Below are positions 25,953-33,364 of a stretch of 64,000 nucleotides of DNA, piece by piece. A program made the position numbers and the translations under genes. The stretch's first letter is position 1. Every line of letters begins with the position of its first letter. The notes below the pieces were generated by a model. It had not been told where the DNA came from. It did not search any database and saw only the letters and a list, made by a program, of their open reading frames with translations. The stretch comes from CAXBNB01 sp965267535 (GTDB lineage Bacteria; Bacteroidota; Bacteroidia; Cytophagales; Cyclobacteriaceae): positions 1,922,001-1,986,000 of the forward strand of contig OZ254082.1 in the NCBI GenBank assembly GCA_965267535.1, written 5' to 3'.

Positions 25953-28133
25953 ATGTCTATCATCAAAACACAATATAACCGCAGGTCTTTTTTAAAAGTA
26001 TCTACAGCTGCAGGAGGAGGTATGTTGCTGGGCTTCAACTGGCTAACCTCATGTAGTAGCACTTCATCTATGACAAGTGTGCCCAGCGAATGGTTCGACA
26101 TCAATGCCTTCATTAAAATTGGAGATAACGGTTCGGTGACTATTTTTTCTCCTAATCCGGAAATAGGTCAGAACGTAAAAACAGCCATGCCGCTCATAGT
26201 AGCAGAAGAGTTGGATGTAGACTGGAAAGATGTAACTGTGGAGCAGGCAGACCTTAATACAGTAAAATACAATAGACAGCTGGCGGGCGGTAGTCAGTCG
26301 ATAAGGCATGGATGGGGAGGGTTGAGAATGGCAGGAGCAACTGCCCGACGCATGCTTATGGAAGCTGCAGCAAAGCGCTGGCAGGTGTCTTTAGATGCTC
26401 TCAAAACTGAAAAAGGAAAAGTAGTAAATACAAAGAATAACGAAAGCCTGGGGTATGGCGATTTAGCAGGTGAAGCTGCCACTCAGGCAGTACCCGAAGA
26501 GGTGCCGCTGAAAGAGGTAAGTGAATTTACCCTGATAGGAGGTAAGGTTAAAAATGTAGATGGTAAGAAAATTACCAGCGGTGAGCCACTTTTTGGCTTG
26601 GATTACAAGGAGGAAGGAATGCTCACAGCTGTGATCGTACACCCTCCGGCATTTGGGTTGAAACTCAAGAAGCTGGATGATACCAAAGCCAAAGCTATGC
26701 CCGGAGTGAAACACATACTGAAAATTAATGCTTCGCCAGAAAAACCACAGTGGTCAGATATCAATGCATTTCCTGAACTGGTGGCTGTAGTGGGGGATAC
26801 TACCTGGCAGGTGCTCAAAGCCAAAAAAGCATTGGATATAGAATGGGAAGAAGATACACCGCTGGAAAGTAGTACCGATCACGATGCGAAAATGGATGAA
26901 GCACTGGCAGGAAATGAAGGAAAAGAAGCCAGAAAGGATGGAGATCCTGACCGGGCTTTTCGTCAGGCGGCCAGAATAGTCGAAAGCACTTACAGTGCTC
27001 CGTTTTTGGCGCACAACACCCTGGAACCGATGAACTTTTTTGCTCATGTAAGGGCAGATGGAGCTGACTTGGTTGGTCCTATACAAACACCGGAGTTTTT
27101 GAGAAAGTCTGCCGCTGATATACTGGGACTGACCGAAGACCAGATCAGTGTACAAATGACAAGAATGGGGGGTGGATTTGGAAGAAGATTATACGGCCAT
27201 TTTGGTCTGGAAGCAGCGGTAATATCCCAGCAGGTAAAAGCACCGGTAAAACTGGTGTATACCCGCGAAGATGATATGACCCAGGGAACCTACAGACCTG
27301 CTTACAAAGTCAAATACAGGGCAGCATTGGATGCCAATAATAATCTTGTTGCATTTGAGGCTAAGGGAACGGGAATTCCCGGAAGTCCACTGTTTCCAAA
27401 CCGATACCCTGCAGGTGCAGTAGAGAATTATCGTGCAGAAAACGCGAAAGTGCCTACTAATATATCCACCGGTGCATGGCGTGCGCCTCGTTCCAACTTT
27501 ACTGCAGGTATAGAGCAGGCGTTTTTGGATGAAGTAGCTGAAGCGGCAGGAAAAGATCCCATCGATTTTCGATTAGAATTGTTTGACAGAGCCATAAACA
27601 ATCCTGTGGGTGAAAATAACGACTATGATCCTAAGCGCTATGCAGGCGTGCTAAAACTGATAAGAGAAAAATGCAAGTGGGATACCCCCATGGAGGGAGT
27701 GCACCGCGGAGTTTCAGCATATTATTGTCACAACTCCTACGTGGCGCAGGTTGTAGACATAGTGATGGAAGGCAACAAACCCATATTGAAGAAAGTCTGG
27801 TGTGCTGTGGATTGCGGTATCGTTGTAAACAAAGAAGGAGCGCTCAATCAAATAGAGGGAGGTATAGTAGACGGGATAGGACACGCGATGTATAGTGGAT
27901 TGTATTTTGAAAATGGCAGACCGTCTTCTCAAAACTTTGATCGCTACCGATTGATCAGGCATGCAGAAGCTCCCCTGGAGATAGAGACCTTTTTTGTAGA
28001 GAACGATATAGACCCTACCGGATTGGGAGAGCCGTCTTTGCCACCTGTTATAGGAGCATTGGCCAATGCATTGTACAAAGCAGTAGGCAAGCGTCTGTAC
28101 AGCCAACCTTTCGATAGTCAGCTGCAGGCATAG
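25953..28133 (+). CDS. Molybdopterin-binding subunit of a molybdenum hydroxylase (IorB-like)
   Basis: 726 residues, the xanthine dehydrogenase/aldehyde oxidase large-subunit family. The N-terminus has a Tat motif (NRRSFLKV) and a hydrophobic stretch, so the complex is exported folded and acts in the periplasm. MGGGFGRRLYG belongs to the cofactor-binding core, and GLGEPSLPP near the C-terminus carries the catalytic Glu that starts hydroxylation. Substrates in this family are N-heterocycles or aldehydes; which one cannot be told. It forms an operon with the 2Fe-2S subunit. Only 2 bases separate its stop from the stop of the converging TRIC gene. Confidence 0.92.
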   Translation: MSIIKTQYNRRSFLKVSTAAGGGMLLGFNWLTSCSSTSSMTSVPSEWFDINAFIKIGDNGSVTIFSPNPEIGQNVKTAMPLIVAEELDVDWKDVTVEQADLNTVKYNRQLAGGSQSIRHGWGGLRMAGATARRMLMEAAAKRWQVSLDALKTEKGKVVNTKNNESLGYGDLAGEAATQAVPEEVPLKEVSEFTLIGGKVKNVDGKKITSGEPLFGLDYKEEGMLTAVIVHPPAFGLKLKKLDDTKAKAMPGVKHILKINASPEKPQWSDINAFPELVAVVGDTTWQVLKAKKALDIEWEEDTPLESSTDHDAKMDEALAGNEGKEARKDGDPDRAFRQAARIVESTYSAPFLAHNTLEPMNFFAHVRADGADLVGPIQTPEFLRKSAADILGLTEDQISVQMTRMGGGFGRRLYGHFGLEAAVISQQVKAPVKLVYTREDDMTQGTYRPAYKVKYRAALDANNNLVAFEAKGTGIPGSPLFPNRYPAGAVENYRAENAKVPTNISTGAWRAPRSNFTAGIEQAFLDEVAEAAGKDPIDFRLELFDRAINNPVGENNDYDPKRYAGVLKLIREKCKWDTPMEGVHRGVSAYYCHNSYVAQVVDIVMEGNKPILKKVWCAVDCGIVVNKEGALNQIEGGIVDGIGHAMYSGLYFENGRPSSQNFDRYRLIRHAEAPLEIETFFVENDIDPTGLGEPSLPPVIGALANALYKAVGKRLYSQPFDSQLQA

Positions 28134-28135
28134 GC

Positions 28136-28741
28136 TTACTCTTTCATTTTAGGCATGCGCCAGTTGAATTTTACGGCCAGTATGCGGATCGTTACAATGG
28201 TGAGTACCGTTATGATGACATTAAGAGTCTCGTGAATAGGGGTAAGTTGAAGAATAAAAAAGACAATAGCTCCGGTCAGACAGGCTGTAGCATATATTTC
28301 CTTGCGGAAAATGAGAGGTATTTCGTTGCAGAGGATATCACGAATTACACCGCCTACTACAGCCGATACCATGCCCATCAGTATCGAGATGACAGGGTTG
28401 ATGCCTAATGAAAGAGATTTTTGTAGGCCGAGTATCGTAAAAATGCCAATCCCGATGGTGTCGAATATGAATAACGTACGCGTTAAGTATACCAGCTGTT
28501 TTCTAAATATGTAAGTGACAGGCACAGCCAGCAAGATTACAATAGGATAGTAAATATTGCTTACCCAGCCCACAGGGAAGCTGCCCAGCAATACATCGCG
28601 AACAGTGCCACCACCTACGGCGGTAACAAACCCAATGACGGCAGCTCCAAATAGATCCATGTCTTTTTTAGCAGCCAGGCGAACTCCACTGATCGCAAAT
28701 ACAAAGGTGCCAATCAGGTCGATAATGTATAATACTTCCAT
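28136..28741 (-). CDS. TRIC-type (UPF0126) cation channel protein
   Basis: 201 residues and about seven membrane segments. Two similar halves carry the family signature: GGGTVRDVLLG in the first and GGVIRDILC in the second. Prokaryotic TRIC proteins form trimeric monovalent-cation channels in the inner membrane; other members were once annotated as glycine transporters. The gene runs alone on the minus strand and converges with the molybdenum hydroxylase. Confidence 0.88.
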   Translation of the reverse strand: MEVLYIIDLIGTFVFAISGVRLAAKKDMDLFGAAVIGFVTAVGGGTVRDVLLGSFPVGWVSNIYYPIVILLAVPVTYIFRKQLVYLTRTLFIFDTIGIGIFTILGLQKSLSLGINPVISILMGMVSAVVGGVIRDILCNEIPLIFRKEIYATACLTGAIVFFILQLTPIHETLNVIITVLTIVTIRILAVKFNWRMPKMKE

Positions 28742-28947
28742 GCTGCAAAAGTAAATACTTCTTGTAAGGTCAAGTGCATTTGCTAAGACTTCCCAAGGGC
28801 AAAAAGATTAAATTTTTGATGTAGCCCATCGCCTGAAAAAGCATGCAGGGGCAATTAGTCGGCTTTTACTCCTGTTTTTTACTTTAGGTGTTTTAACTTG
28901 GTCTTTTAGAGAGAAGTTTTTTATACCCCATAACCTAAATTCTAATC

Positions 28948-29868
28948 ATGTTAGACCTTGGATTTGTAAGTGCCATATTGGCTGAAAATACGTTTGAGCA
29001 GGTAGTAGATTTTGCTGCGCAGCATCGATTCAAATGTGTGGAAATGATGTGTTGGCCAAAAGGAAAAGCGGAAAGACGCTATGCTGGGGTAACTCATATT
29101 GATGTGGCAGAGCTTTCCACTCAAAAAATAGCATACATCCGCGACTACCTGAAGCAGAAGGAGGTGTACATTTCGGGACTTGGGTATTATCCAAACCCCC
29201 TGGATGCAGACGATAAGCAAACAGCAGTATATATAGCGCAGATTAAAGATATCATAGCGGCAGCTTCAGCATTGAATATACCGGTAGTCAATACATTTGT
29301 GGGCAGAGATCATACACAATCGGTCGATTACAACCTGGGTCGGTTTAAAGAAGTATGGCCGGAAATTATCCGTTGGGCAGAGCAGCACAAGGTTAAGGTG
29401 GCCATTGAAAACTGCCCGATGTTGTTTACATCAGATGAGTGGCCCGGAGGAAAAAATCTGGCTATCTCCCCTGAAATATGGGATAAGATGTTTGATATTA
29501 TCCCCAGCGATCATCTGGGGTTAAATTACGACCCTTCGCATCACGTGTGGATGCAAATGGACGAAGTACAGCCTATTTACGACTATAAAGAAAAGCTTTT
29601 TCATATCCATTTGAAGGATGTGAAAGTATACCGCGACAAGCTCAATCGCGTAGGTATATTAGCTCACCCGTTGCAGTACCATTCTCCTAAGATTCCGGGA
29701 TTGGGAGATGTAAGGTGGGGTGATTTTTTCTCAGCCCTGACTTCCTGTGGCTACAAAGGGCCAGTGTGTATTGAAGTAGAGGACAAAGCGTATGAAGGAT
29801 CGGAAGCAGATGTGCATACAGCAATACTTACCAGTAGAAATTTTTTAAGTCAGTATGTGGTTTTATAA
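28948..29868 (+). CDS. Sugar phosphate isomerase/epimerase-like TIM barrel
   Basis: 306 residues of the AP-endonuclease-2/xylose-isomerase-like TIM-barrel family. Metal-binding positions are visible as conserved Glu/His/Asp in KVAIENCPML, LNYDPSHHVW, HIHLKDV and VCIEVED. Relatives are ketose epimerases, inosose isomerases or 3-dehydroshikimate-type enzymes. The immediate neighbours give no pathway, so the substrate is unknown. It lies 206 bases after the divergent TRIC gene and starts at a clear ATG. Confidence 0.85.
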   Translation: MLDLGFVSAILAENTFEQVVDFAAQHRFKCVEMMCWPKGKAERRYAGVTHIDVAELSTQKIAYIRDYLKQKEVYISGLGYYPNPLDADDKQTAVYIAQIKDIIAAASALNIPVVNTFVGRDHTQSVDYNLGRFKEVWPEIIRWAEQHKVKVAIENCPMLFTSDEWPGGKNLAISPEIWDKMFDIIPSDHLGLNYDPSHHVWMQMDEVQPIYDYKEKLFHIHLKDVKVYRDKLNRVGILAHPLQYHSPKIPGLGDVRWGDFFSALTSCGYKGPVCIEVEDKAYEGSEADVHTAILTSRNFLSQYVVL

Positions 29869-29942
29869 AACCCGCCTTAGAATTGGCCTAAAAATCAGGT
29901 GTTTGGTGTAAAATAAGCACAACAGGTGTTATATTAGTAGAT

Positions 29943-30563
29943 ATGTGGCAAAGAACATTATCCATAACCTGGCTTGCTTACCACTTGCTTACCCTGGCTC
30001 GGTTTCTTTATTTGTATTTACCCATCAGGCTAAATAACAAGCACCTTCCGGTACAGTTTACTCCCGGTCCTGTGTGGGGAGTTTTTGTGCTTTCGTTGGT
30101 GGGATGTATCCTCATATTCATGCCTGTGTTGGCTTTTGTGTTGACGTTTACCAGCACAGGTGCATTGCATCCCGAATGGTTTGCAGTAAGTGTAATAGGC
30201 TTTCTTTTTAGTATAGTATACAGAGGCTTGCAGGGCAGTAGTGTCACTCATTTATTTTTCGATGGAGATGACTTGTTTTTCACTACATACGGTTTTTACG
30301 AGGCTACCACTGAGGTGATTGATAAAACAGAAATTGAAGGAATTGTACTTATGTTTACCCAGTTTAAAGCCACAAAAAATTACAAGCTGTGTGTGAAACT
30401 GGAAGACGGTCGTCTTATACTGCTGCGCATAACCTTATCAGAGCACAAAGCTGAAGAGTTGCAGGAAAGGTATTGTGAGTTATTTGGTGTAGGGAAAGCG
30501 GTGGATATAAGCCAGAAAAGCCCCGTTAACGATATTAATTTAATTCTTGGGTCCTTAGGCTAA
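29943..30563 (+). CDS. Membrane protein with two transmembrane segments, unknown function
   Basis: 206 residues. Hydrophobic segments lie at about 45-70 and 80-95. The rest (about 100-180) alternates beta strands like a PH-type domain (HLFFDGDDLFFTTYGFYEATTE begins it; a KLCVKLEDGRLILLRI segment follows). Proteins of this build are common next to unrelated genes in Bacteroidota. It precedes the sirtuin gene by 39 bases and may share its transcript. No function is proposed. Confidence 0.6.
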   Translation: MWQRTLSITWLAYHLLTLARFLYLYLPIRLNNKHLPVQFTPGPVWGVFVLSLVGCILIFMPVLAFVLTFTSTGALHPEWFAVSVIGFLFSIVYRGLQGSSVTHLFFDGDDLFFTTYGFYEATTEVIDKTEIEGIVLMFTQFKATKNYKLCVKLEDGRLILLRITLSEHKAEELQERYCELFGVGKAVDISQKSPVNDINLILGSLG

Positions 30564-30602
30564 TCAGGTATGTAGGTTTGGAAAAATAAGGTAGGTAGTA
30601 AG

Positions 30603-31301
30603 ATGAAGAAAAAGTTAGTCGTATTATCAGGTGCAGGAGTAAGTGCAGAAAGTGGGATACGCACTTTTAGAGATGCCAATGGGCTCTGGGAGGGACACGA
30701 CGTGATGGAAGTAGCTTCGCCTCAGGGTTGGAGCAAAAACAAAGAGCTGGTGCTTGATTTTTACAACCAAAGGAGAAAGCAGGCTATGTCGGCCCAACCC
30801 AATCTGGGGCATATTGCTTTGGCGCAATTAGAAGAAAAATTTGAAGTGGTCGTCATCACTCAAAATGTAGACAACCTGCATGAAAAAGCAGGATCAACTC
30901 ATGTGATACATTTGCACGGAGAGTTATTCAAAGCAAGAAGTACATTGGACGATAGCCTGGTGTACGATATCGAAGGGTGGGAGCTCAATTTAGGAGATAT
31001 TTGCGAAAAAGGAAGTCAGCTAAGACCTCATATTGTCTGGTTTGGTGAAATGGTGCCTATGATGGAAGTAGCCGCACAGTATACTGCCGAGGCAGATATT
31101 TTTGCCGTAGTAGGCACCTCGTTGCAGGTATATCCGGCGGCAGGTCTGGTGGATATGGTATCAGCCGGTGTACCCAGGTATGTAATAGACCCACACATAC
31201 CTTCTTCGATACATTCTCAGACTAATGTTATCTGTATAGAGGAACCGGCCAGCACCGGAGTGTTAAAAATGGCTCAGGCAATATCTTCAAACTATAGCTA
31301 G
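30603..31301 (+). CDS. cobB: Class III sirtuin (NAD-dependent protein deacylase)
   Basis: 232 residues. The NAD-binding GAGVSAESGIRTFR (residues 10-23), TQNVDNLHEKAG, catalytic His in HLHGE (about 105) and RPHIVWFGE are all present. YNQR (Y54, R57) fits the YxxR pocket that marks SIRT5/CobB-type desuccinylases and demalonylases. The usual four zinc-binding Cys residues are missing: between HGELFKARS and GSQLRPH there is only one Cys. This zinc-less form seems usual in Bacteroidota, but is worth noting. It is followed after one base by an unrecognised gene, so the two are almost certainly co-translated. Confidence 0.9.
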   Translation: MKKKLVVLSGAGVSAESGIRTFRDANGLWEGHDVMEVASPQGWSKNKELVLDFYNQRRKQAMSAQPNLGHIALAQLEEKFEVVVITQNVDNLHEKAGSTHVIHLHGELFKARSTLDDSLVYDIEGWELNLGDICEKGSQLRPHIVWFGEMVPMMEVAAQYTAEADIFAVVGTSLQVYPAAGLVDMVSAGVPRYVIDPHIPSSIHSQTNVICIEEPASTGVLKMAQAISSNYS

Positions 31302-31302
31302 T

Positions 31303-32028
31303 ATGAATCAGGCATCCCTTAGTCGGTCTATCTCATCTACGGTAGATATGTCTGTGATAAGTACGGGCCCACAATACAACCTGAGCGATCCTGTTTGGGC
31401 GGTAAGCTGGTTTGATCTAAAGTATAAAAATCTACATAACCTGTACCTGACATTAGTGCGCAACCATATAGCTACAGAGCAAGGTGTACCTTATATAAAG
31501 GCACGTCTGATTAAGCGCATAGAGGGTAGGGAAGAAGATCAGAGAGATATGTTGTTGCTGACACATTACCCGCATCCGGCTGGTTTTTTGTCAATGGCAA
31601 GTTCGTGGATGTTTCAGCTTAAAAGTGTTTTGCAGTTGTTTGCTGTCAGAAACTTTACTTTTGGTTTTATGCATAGGATAGACGAAGTAGCTACATGGCC
31701 TCCCAGGCCTACCCGATACAAGGGAAAGCTACTCTACCTGGTGCATCACTTTCGCAACCAACACACTGGTTTCGACATAGGAGCCTGCAAAGATCTGGCT
31801 GCTACATTTGATGTGTTTACCCATTTCGCCGGCATCAAATCTCATTTGATTGGTAGTAAAAAGAAAAATCAGAAAATGAAAACAGCTCCATTCCTGATGG
31901 ATGGTTTGATTGTTTATACCGCATTTGACTGGTCTTCCTTTGAAGCATTGCTAGATTCTCAGGCATACCGCGATTTCAGAGAGGCTCATCAATCCAATTT
32001 TATTGGCCTTTACGATCGGGATTTGTAA
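31303..32028 (+). CDS. Unrecognised protein coupled to the sirtuin, possibly alpha/beta-barrel
   Basis: 241 residues, no signal peptide. Two halves each show a strand-helix-strand pattern: WAVSWFDLKYKNLHNLY to LLLTHYPHPAGFLSMASSW, and LYLVHHF to FDWSSFEALLDSQAYRDFRE. This recalls dimeric alpha-beta barrel folds (DUF1330 or ABM type), but that is inference from pattern only. Many basic residues lie at about 170-200. The ATG follows the sirtuin stop by one base, so the products are likely made together. It may be a substrate, a partner or unrelated; nothing in the sequence decides. Confidence 0.6.
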   Translation: MNQASLSRSISSTVDMSVISTGPQYNLSDPVWAVSWFDLKYKNLHNLYLTLVRNHIATEQGVPYIKARLIKRIEGREEDQRDMLLLTHYPHPAGFLSMASSWMFQLKSVLQLFAVRNFTFGFMHRIDEVATWPPRPTRYKGKLLYLVHHFRNQHTGFDIGACKDLAATFDVFTHFAGIKSHLIGSKKKNQKMKTAPFLMDGLIVYTAFDWSSFEALLDSQAYRDFREAHQSNFIGLYDRDL

Positions 32029-32383
32029 CAAAATAGTGCCGTTTTTTTAACATTTTCATCACACGGTAAAATGGCGATTTAAGCAAGATATATGAAATAT
32101 TGCTATAGAGACCGTTGTTTATCAGTAAAGTACATTCAGCGTAAATGTGCTCGTGTTTTAGCTAGATGTTTCAGTATTTTATAAAAATGGGTGGTATTTT
32201 ATCTTTATTTAGTATAAAACCCTGATAATAAGTGGTTTTGGCTTGTATTATTCAATTATTTTATTAATATTCACAGATCAGCCAATTTTTTTTAAATGAC
32301 AACAGTGGAAATACGCCAACAAAAATAGAAGTAGACTATAGCGTTTTCGTCAGTTCGTCTGAAAGTTAATCACTCAACCAAGT
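32029..32383 (+). other. 355-base AT-rich gap
   Basis: No open frame of note. A small hairpin with 8-base arms (32129-32136 and 32144-32151, one wobble) is the only structure seen. Clear TAnnTTTG elements are absent, although the region must hold the promoter of the orphan gene at 32384. T- and A-rich tracts are frequent (for example 32046-32053 and 32287-32296). Confidence 0.5.
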
Positions 32384-33133
32384 ATGTCAGCAACGATAGA
32401 ACCAGCTAAATTATCAGACACCTCACTAAATCCTCTGAGAACCGTCCAACAGCCGACTATTCCTTTTGGAAGCGTAGACAAATCGATTATTAAACCCACT
32501 GAGAAGAAAAACAAGCAAGCTGTAGCGAGCTACATGAGCCGCACACTCAAAGATTCTTTTGGGCCCGAGATGGTAAACCTGATAGAGCCCTACCATTCTG
32601 TTAAACTTACAGCCACCTTGCGCAGTGTCTTTGTAGCCAACGATGTGCTGAGTGTAGCCTCGGCTCAGTCTACCTTAGAAACATTTGACTTCAATTCATC
32701 CAACCCTTTCGACGAAACGGTAAGTACACGAATATTTGTCAAGCAAGGATCGCATAACGGGTACGCTATTTTGCATATACCAGCCTTTGTACCGGCCAAT
32801 GAGCTCAAAGTGCCCGATGAGGCCACAAACTTTAAGATCAGCGCCCGCCTTGTAGCTGTTTCAGATTTTGTTTTTTCGCAGGACAACAACTCTTACCTTG
32901 CCGACAATGCCGTAGCACACGGTAGCTTTGGCGCATTCGAAACCCCCATGCTGCCGGTGTTGAGAATGCAAACACAACCAATCACTACACAGGTGTGTAT
33001 CAACAAGTGCAAACCGATCGAAGGCAATGTACATACGGTTTGTGTAGTAGCCGTAAAGTTTTTCAATTACGATCAGGGCAAGTTTATCCATCTGGAAAAG
33101 AGCGGCACTATGAAAATCATGAAAGTTTTTTAA
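32384..33133 (+). CDS. Orphan protein of unknown function
   Basis: 249 residues, no signal peptide, no membrane segment, no domain I recognise. The first about 45 residues are Pro/Thr/Lys-rich and probably flexible. After that the sequence alternates hydrophobic strands, with two Cys close together near the C-terminus (VCINKCKP). It is isolated: 355 AT-rich bases upstream and a good terminator downstream, so it is a single-gene transcript. The length, codon use like its neighbours and a terminator in the right place support a real gene. Confidence 0.65.
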   Translation: MSATIEPAKLSDTSLNPLRTVQQPTIPFGSVDKSIIKPTEKKNKQAVASYMSRTLKDSFGPEMVNLIEPYHSVKLTATLRSVFVANDVLSVASAQSTLETFDFNSSNPFDETVSTRIFVKQGSHNGYAILHIPAFVPANELKVPDEATNFKISARLVAVSDFVFSQDNNSYLADNAVAHGSFGAFETPMLPVLRMQTQPITTQVCINKCKPIEGNVHTVCVVAVKFFNYDQGKFIHLEKSGTMKIMKVF

Positions 33134-33199
33134 CAGCTCCTCCTTGTAGTATTGGTATTAGGATGAATACCAGTAGGATGAGCCGATAATATATCCCAA

Positions 33200-33229
33200 C
33201 CTGTTCTACGTTCGAGAACGGGTTTTTTT
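33200..33229 (+). terminator. Intrinsic terminator after the orphan gene
   Basis: Arms CCTGTTCT (33200-33207) and AGAACGGG (33215-33222), one wobble, 7-base loop, followed by seven T residues. Confidence 0.85.
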
Positions 33230-33364
33230 ATGATTTTTATAAAATTACAACGGATTGTATTTTTGATCGATAAGAAGTAAACCCGGTATACTACTTGCCG
33301 TTTAACCCATAAAATTTTTTACTTGCTAAATATCCAATTATTATTGTCTGATAAAGATAACCTT

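Noticed and set aside
30603..32028. Sirtuin plus unknown gene as an anti-phage system
   Set aside because: The sirtuin is a short, ordinary class III deacylase without fusion domains, and no other defence-type gene is near.
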